Positions 57,412-64,000 of a DNA stretch of 64,000 bases are shown here, in pieces (position 1 is the stretch's first letter; every line of letters starts with the position of its first letter). The stretch spans positions 2,108,001 to 2,172,000 of the forward strand of contig JADNRZ010000001.1 in the NCBI GenBank assembly GCA_015501605.1. The letters are read 5' to 3'. The position numbers and the translations under genes were made by a program. This DNA is from Panaeolus papilionaceus. Taxonomy: Eukaryota; Basidiomycota; Agaricomycetes; Agaricales. The notes beneath the pieces were generated by a model. That model was not told the DNA's origin. It saw only the letters and a program-made list of their open reading frames with translations, and did no database searches.

Positions 57412-58938
57412 ATGTCTCCAAAAAGCCGTTCTCGCAGTCCCTCCGACCAACAACAACCACAAAGACAAACTCGCTCTGACTTTTATCTTGAACCAAATCC
57501 TTTTGAAGAATCTTTTAAAACTCCCTCAAACGTCAGAGGAGAAGATAATTCGCAGAACAACTCTCCAAATCATTCTCCCAAGCAGCGTTCTTCTTCTCCA
57601 AACAGACCTGTCCTACCTCCACTCGCATCCATTTCTTCTCCAGCTGATCCAACCTCTTATCCATGGGCGTACAATGCAAATTCGATCAATTCTTTACGTT
57701 CAGGTCCATTATCACCAGCAATGTTAGCTGGCCCTCAACAAAATACTGACCAGCCCACCGCTACTCATTTACCTTTCGATCCTGCAAATTTCAGGACAGG
57801 TCTTACTCCAAGGACGGGTCTTACTCCACGTACAGGTTTAACCCCTGGCACTGGTCTTACTCCTCTCGTTGCCGGTTTTCCGCCTTCACCCGGCACTGCT
57901 GCTTTTCTCGCTATCATGAATAGCAATAACCCCAATTCAGCAGCAGCAACAGCAGCTTCAGCTTCACAAGCTACCATAACCCCCAACACTCTCAACGCTA
58001 TCAGTGGTGTTCTCAATTCAAACCCTTATCAATCCTCAAATCTTCATCATTCCTCATCCACAGCAGCTAATCAATCCGCCTCGTCAGATTCCGCACCTGC
58101 CAATTCATCTTATATCCCTTCATCATCATCCGCTACCAGTGCTGCCGCCAATGGTCTATTCCTCCTATCCCAAGCTCATCAAGAACTCACAAAGCGCGAA
58201 GAGGCTCAGGCACGAGCAGGAAACGCCGCTGCCAACGCTGCTGCCACACCCACCAACGGTGCTTCTGTCGCTTCCGTGAATGGCAAGCGCGGCTCAAAGC
58301 GCAAATCTTATGACGCCATATCCCCTCCTCCATCTGCTACAACAAGATCATCTGTCAAACGTACAAGACCCGCCAACGGTCGTTCAAAACCTAGGGACAT
58401 TTCAGAGGAGATGATGGACGACGATGAAGACGACCTAGACGATGATGTCAACTCGCCCGATAACGATGACCTCGACCACGATCAGTCAAATCCTTCCAAC
58501 AGGCGCTCAAACAAGAAGCCAGAGACCGAGGAGGAAAAACGTAAAAACTTTTTGGAGCGTAATCGACAAGGTCATTCATCTCGTCCATCCCCTTGCAACT
58601 CGTGTTTTCTTATCCTTTCTTTTTTTTTTTCCCATTTAGCTGCACTCAAGTGTCGTCAACGTAAGAAGGCTTGGCTGGCACAGCTCCAAGCAAAGGTCGA
58701 ATATCTCTCCCAGGAGAACGAGCGCCTCACTTCAGCTCTCATTTCTTCACGGGATGAAATATCTCGCCTCTCTGCCCTTGTCGGTGGTGCAGGCGTCGTT
58801 GGGCCAGTTTCCATGAATGTCCCCGTCGGACCAAGTGCTCAACCCGTGAGCATGAATGTCAACATTCCCGGCAAGCAGGGTGGAGCTGCTGCCGTCTCTG
58901 GCCCGGGAGGCGGGAGAACTTCAGGCTATGGTTATTGA
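57412..58938 (+). CDS. ATF/CREB-type bZIP transcription factor, Atf1-like
   Basis: Start MSPKSRSRSPSDQQQPQRQT (ATG 57412). Early block SDFYLEPNPFEESF, then a Ser/Pro-rich stretch, FRTGLTPRTGLTP continued to four TGLTP units (about residues 125-145) and AGFPPSPGTAAFLAIMNSN. A long Ser/Ala/Asn-rich middle with PSYDAISPPP-like and acidic segments follows. The bZIP is split by a 69-nt intron (58571-58639): ETEEEKRKNFLERNRQ joins AALKCRQRKKAWLAQLQAKV and EYLSQENERLTSALISSRDE. EEEKRKNFLERNRQAALKCRQRKK is the classical Atf1/Sko1 basic region. Atf1 factors act under stress MAP kinase (Sty1/Hog1) control; SP/TP sites are abundant. Tail: Gly/Val-rich. Confidence 0.92.
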   Translation: MSPKSRSRSPSDQQQPQRQTRSDFYLEPNPFEESFKTPSNVRGEDNSQNNSPNHSPKQRSSSPNRPVLPPLASISSPADPTSYPWAYNANSINSLRSGPLSPAMLAGPQQNTDQPTATHLPFDPANFRTGLTPRTGLTPRTGLTPGTGLTPLVAGFPPSPGTAAFLAIMNSNNPNSAAATAASASQATITPNTLNAISGVLNSNPYQSSNLHHSSSTAANQSASSDSAPANSSYIPSSSSATSAAANGLFLLSQAHQELTKREEAQARAGNAAANAAATPTNGASVASVNGKRGSKRKSYDAISPPPSATTRSSVKRTRPANGRSKPRDISEEMMDDDEDDLDDDVNSPDNDDLDHDQSNPSNRRSNKKPETEEEKRKNFLERNRQGHSSRPSPCNSCFLILSFFFSHLAALKCRQRKKAWLAQLQAKVEYLSQENERLTSALISSRDEISRLSALVGGAGVVGPVSMNVPVGPSAQPVSMNVNIPGKQGGAAAVSGPGGGRTSGYGY

Positions 58939-61900
58939 TTTTCTCCTTTTCTCTCCTTTCATTCCCCTATAGTCTAGCGGAACCCACATTATTCACTTCT
59001 CGTCTGATTTACATGCCCCTCTTTGCTTGCTCCTGCTGGACGGAAAGAGTAGAGAGTTTCAGTTGCTCCTCTTTTTTCTCTTTTTCTCTGTCTTTTTTTT
59101 TTTTTTTTTTTTTTTTCAGATGATGTCCCTTTCTGTACCAACATAATATGGAAACGTCTCAAAGTGCTCCACTCACGACAAAAGCACATCATAATGTATC
59201 AATTTACCATCCATGGATCATACCCTCTCCTAGCAATCCTTATTCGTGTCATTTGTCTTTTGAGATCATCTGGTTTCTTCCCCTTGTTACTTCACATCCT
59301 CTGCTAACGTTTTTTGCTTGTATATGCTATGTTTTAAATACTTTCCTTCCTTTCACTTTTGGTTTTTGGGCCTTTTTTTTCTCTCTTTTTGAGCCAACCG
59401 ACAGGCACACATGGCATATCCCCAGTGTTGATGGACACATTTTATTCCATCACTTTTTCCCATTCGCCATCGCCCCACAAGCATGATCTCAAATTGCATG
59501 CCAGACCAACCTGCGGCGTGCACTCTACCCCCTCTCAGCTACAAACCATTACCTTGAATTTTCGGCTAACGTGGCGCCAGGGATGTATGTTCCTCGTGTG
59601 GCATCGCAGCTTGACCCTGCTCGTTGATCGTTCACGAGCTCCGTTATCACTGCGCACTCTAGCCATTCTCGCGAAAATTTTCACGGCTAACTTGTTTTGC
59701 AACACAACATCTGGTGGTCGTAGTCCATGGTTGCTGGTTTTCGTTTGGCCACTTCATATCTTTTATTCCCCTTCGACCTTTCTCCTTGTTTATGACCCAC
59801 GGGATGCCCAACATGTTCAAGCTATGTCTGCTGCTCCAATCTCCAAACACGATCGATACGCTTTTGTACTATGTCTCTTTTCTCCCTCTCTCTCCTTTTC
59901 TTAACCTTGGGATGGACAGTTGAAAATATATTCTGAAAACTTTCCATGTTTGACGCTATATTATCCGAATGAATATCAAACGACATTTTTTGCATATGGA
60001 ACCTTCCAAGATGACGGGAAAGCTAATCGATAAATAAGTACGGCCGCATGTCGTCACGAGAACATTTAACTTTGTGGTGACGCATGGTCGTATCATAGTG
60101 CGGAACCTATCACTCGTATTTTTGGAATTATAGTTGGGTTTCATTAAGCTGCCTGCAAGGATATTATCTGCATGATTTTCATAGGGTCGCCACAGTAATT
60201 AACTGCGGTGGAGATATGTAATGCGTCGAGATATGCAATGGAATGTTGACTTCCAACTTGCATTATCTTGTGACACTCGAGTCAAGCAGCTCGAATGAAC
60301 ATCCACTATTTTTCTGTCGAATCATGTGGCGACGCTTGTGGGAATGACTTCTCCATTGAGACTTTATGCAACAACGCCTTGTGACTGTCGAAAGGCATTT
60401 CATACCACCGTAACATACCGAGCTGGGTAGTATGAAGTCTCACGTCTGTGGAGAAAGCCAAGACTCGATTAATAAATGACTCTACAGCGGATGGGCAAAC
60501 CAGCATAAAGTGTGATAGCTAAGGTGGAGATTGAAAGATACCGATATCTGGTGGTGTACGTACATGCATACCATTGAACGCACGGCGAGGCCAAGGTCAG
60601 GCAAACGGAGACTCGGGTGCCTGTTTAGAGGAATATTTTATTTTACTTTAACTCTGGAGGATTTGCCACTCTCCGCGGCCCTACAAACACGTATTAATGG
60701 ATCACCTTTTAGCAATTCACCACTTTTTCGAGAGTAAGACTACGGATATCATACCCATCTGGACGAGTATAGGAATGACGTCCCGAGCACACCAACACGC
60801 ACCTTGTTCCTTTTCAATTGAATGCTTATATGTGATCGTGACTCTTCCTTTCCGGCTTCACTAGATTCGTACCACAATTGAATTGCAATGAAACCCCGCA
60901 TAGGTCATAGCTTGCTTTCATGTGTACGACTTTGCCCATTTCCCCGCAACGCGTGCCCAGGGCCTACATGCACGATGCATGCCAGCAGTTCGATTGGTCC
61001 AGATAACCAAATGGGGTACTTGAATTGCCTCTACTGGAGAATCGGCAAACGGCAGAGTACTCGCCGAGTTGAAAGATAATCGTAACACTTGCTCCCTTTG
61101 CTGCATGAGTAAAACCGCGTTCTCATGATAACTATATCTATCGTAACTGTGCTTACTGATTGCGAAGATACAAAAATTCTTGTAAATTTGTGTTCGATAC
61201 ATGATCGCTTCGGATGCGTTTCGTCGCCTCGAAACTCATGCTCGTACACTGTACGTCTCATTTTTCCCTGTCCTCCTCTTTTCAGCCACTTCTTCGGATC
61301 GTCTCTTTGGTAAATTCCCGTGGGTTCCCCGTTATCGCTGCAGCAGCAGCAGCAGTTGGAGCTGTAATAAATACCAACTGATCGATTATACCAAAACTTC
61401 TCAGCGGATTGTGATTATGCTCATGAGTGTAGGTCCGGTGAAGAAATCGGCTAGCTTTTGGTCAATCCAATACACCAAAAGGCCTACCTACCCTCACCCG
61501 CCTGTCCCAGTTCTCTGATTTCCTCGACCCTAACTCATCCAAGTGGATAGATAGCCTCCTACCGCGGTTAAATGGGTGTCCCGGTTTATCCGGTGCTGTG
61601 CCGCTTCGTTCCATATGTGTTGCATTTATCGATAAATATGTTTCTCTTCACTCTCTATATGTGAGGGTATATGTCATCGCGATTAACCAGGTCAGCGTCC
61701 GAGTTAATTAGCCAACATGGGGCGTTCTGCGGTGATTGTACAAGGGCCGCCGTTGCTCTGGCGCAATGCTCATTTCACACTTGGCTGTTTGTGGTTTCAT
61801 GTGAGGATGGCTTATCCGATAGACAATCCTGAAAACGGCACCGCGGCACTAGACACACTCTCTGACACCAAACTCGAACGCAAACTTACACGAGTACTTA

Positions 61901-64000
61901 CTACTCATTTGATACGGTGCCGTCTGTTACTGGGCCGAGATATCCTATGTAGATCTCTGTGTCTAATCATCCATGTCTCCTCAAGCAGCAAATTCCCCTG
62001 TCCAAATCTTGTTTCAGGGAGTTATAACGGTCCATTGTAACCCACATGATACTTAGCCGTACTTATCCCTGGTATAGCTAGTGAACCAAAGCAGTAATAC
62101 TCCATCCAAAGGTTATATTGTCGACACTGAAACGCTCACGGATGCTAATATCTGACCCAGACCATCACAGCATATAACACCTCTGCCGGTCTTATCTTAT
62201 CTCAGAGTCTGGGCTACCCACTAATAGTCGCGTAACCCTTCGAAATGTGCGATGCGACTGGAATAGATTGCTGTCTGAGTAGCGTTCCGACCGGATTTGA
62301 TGGACAGTGGCTATCTCTTGGACAGCTGTGTAAGCGTATAATTACACAAAACACAATTATATGTGGGGCGATGCGTGGTTCCATTGCGCCTGTGAGATGC
62401 CGCTTGTAACTTATGCCACTGATTTTGTCTTACACATTTGAAGGGAGGCGCCTTAGGCCTGACAGGTCGATTGTGTCGGTTGTCGTACAAACAAGGTGGA
62501 CACTGCCTGAATGTTGTGACTCTGAGGTCCAAATGATTGACATTTTAACGTTTTAAGGGCCCTCGTGATGATGCACTTAGATCTGATGGGATTGATGCAG
62601 TAAAATACATGAAGCGGCAATGTCTAGATTGGGTGATGGCGTTGATTGACGCGCGTTTACGCACTCCACCATAACCAAGCTAAAAGTTCGGTCGCTGCTG
62701 TATACCAAACGACATTGAATGCAATTATCCTGTCTTGAAGCTGGTGTTAGCCCTTTTATTTTCTGGGTTCACTGCTTGACAGATGTCCCTTAGCGTTCAT
62801 GAGCGCTGTCAATGGCGGTTTCCGACAACCTACCTTTGCGAACCATATGACCGACTGTCGCCCCGTGTCAGATCCTAAGGGGCCGGTAGAGGTATTTGGT
62901 AAGCCCTTTTGGCTGAAACGGTACTATATTTTTTTAAGATGCCAGTGTGCAATAAAATCACAATCTGTAAATATACCAATACCGAGTTGTTCTTATTGAG
63001 TCATATCCTGCTTACATCGCAATATTTTGTTTAGAAATATCACGACCTTGGAAGGTAAGACGTATGTGTCAAAAAGAATCTTTATTCAAAGGAAGCTATC
63101 TTTGCACTCAAATATCTTCGAAGCATCATCATATGAACGTGTCATGTCTAAGAACATCTAGGATGGACAATACCCTTCGCAGCATCCGAAGGGCTTTGGG
63201 GCCTTTAGCCTTACCAGCACAATAAACGATAAGTGCGCTCCGCGTGTAGGCAACCGGCGGGTGCGCTTTGAGGCAGACTCAAAACAATTAATGTTCTCAA
63301 GTTTGTACCATAAATTTACAAACCGGCACGACTAAGATGTCTTAAGAATTCATGAGTTCTGTAACTACTGCTAGGAGAACCACCGTGCTGTCATGATCAA
63401 GATATCTTCGCGCTGTACATTGATTGAACGCGAGCAATTAGAGTCAGGGCCGAATCTCCGTTGGTAATATTAAGCCTTGATATTTTAGTCGGCGATCTCC
63501 ACTCATGATTAAATCCTTCGAGAGGATGACGGTGCTACCATATGACTTGGCAGAACTCTCAACTTCTCTTGTTAGGAGGCACTCAGTGTGGTTCTTAACC
63601 AAGGAAGTGATCATTACTTGTAAAGACCTTCAGGTGACTTCGCCTAGGTTAGCAATCATGTCAGTCATAGTCCAATCCATATCATGGTGCTTCATGAGTG
63701 GGTTGTATTTGAGATTGATACATGAGAGAAACGATAAAATAACACCCTAGTCCGAAAAGAAAGGGTGTAATTATAGAAGAGTGACTTGTCTCAGTTTCTG
63801 TGCCATACTTGCATGGTTATTTTCATGAACATATTCTCATGGGTATTTTTGGAGCCTCGATTGAAGTCTGTCCGCTTGAACCATTTTACCTTGGAGCATA
63901 TCGGCAGCGTATACTGTGTTCATAGGCAAGTCCAACGCTGAATCAGGCACTGTGAAGTCCTAGTTTGTAAAACCGGGAGATAAACGCAAGCAGAAGGTAT
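58939..64000. other. 5 kb gene-poor right end
   Basis: No gene, RNA gene or intact mobile element that I can support. The first part (to about 59.9 kb) is pyrimidine-rich and may include the 3' untranslated region of the Atf1-like gene; an uninterrupted run of 24 T lies at 59093-59116. Further on there are only short open frames (60-107 codons) on both strands, without domains or consistent splice sites, and a small CAG stretch near 61340. Confidence 0.55.

Noticed and set aside
57765..58016. Minus-strand frame with repeated Val-Arg-Pro-Val units
   Set aside because: Antisense of the TGLTP repeat of the Atf1-like gene.
59359..59904. Plus-strand 181-codon frame downstream of the Atf1-like gene
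   Set aside because: Low-complexity, no domain, in a pyrimidine-rich stretch; likely chance or untranslated region.

Overview
The window is nuclear DNA of a basidiomycete fungus, most likely a mushroom-forming agaricomycete. Nearly every gene is cut by many short GT-AG introns of about 50-70 nt, genes are packed on both strands, and several belong to families I know mainly from basidiomycetes (DUF6593, the short basic protein at 51.05-51.5 kb, the Ser/Pro-rich protein at 12.65 kb). All identifications come from reading translated exons and joining them by splice phase; no database search was run.

Layout, left to right. 0-2.7 kb: an AGC kinase of the NRC-2/Fpk1 type (minus, running off the left edge). 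4.85-7.73 kb: a DHA2-type MFS transporter resembling vacuolar basic amino acid transporters. 7.9-8.8 kb: a small membrane protein (minus) and mitochondrial ribosomal protein uS14m (plus). 8.9-10.7 kb: a bZIP factor with a C-terminal DUF3425 region. 11.3-11.6 kb: RNA polymerase subunit Rpb12. 12.65-13.5 kb: a Ser/Pro-rich protein. 15.4-18.5 kb: a GPATCH11-like G-patch protein and a two-RRM protein. 18.9-20.2 kb: a secreted GH128 glucanase. 20.6-27.5 kb: an AhpD-like protein, a DUF6593 protein, mitochondrial uL11m and a secreted M28 aminopeptidase. 27.6-33.1 kb: a WD40 protein, a small membrane protein and an Inn1/Fic1-like C2-domain cytokinesis protein. 33.4-41.5 kb: a secreted GH125 mannosidase, a long low-complexity protein and 3-isopropylmalate dehydratase (LEU1). 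42.0-46.6 kb: a hypothetical protein, Mediator Med10 and Ric8/synembryn. 47.2-50.9 kb: nucleolin and Rab escort protein. 51.05-57.1 kb: a short basic protein and a membrane-anchored DUF3445 (heme-dependent N-demethylase-like) protein. 57.4-58.9 kb: an Atf1-like bZIP factor. The last 5 kb (58.94-64 kb) shows no gene I can support.

The genes are mostly housekeeping (mitochondrial translation, transcription, ribosome biogenesis, leucine synthesis, prenylation of Rabs, G-protein folding, cytokinesis) mixed with secreted hydrolases (GH128, GH125, M28). I see no biosynthetic cluster, no intact transposon, no CRISPR, and no tRNA or rRNA. Many neighbours are divergent pairs with 160-400 bp between starts.

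The most unusual things are a 2,877-nt intron inside the DUF3445 gene, where all its other introns are below about 150 nt; two genes whose reading frame breaks by one base (GH128 linker; small membrane protein at 30.26 kb); an 11-nt microexon in the MFS gene; a diverged direct duplication in the Ric8-nucleolin spacer; and an expanded TGLTP repeat in the Atf1-like factor.
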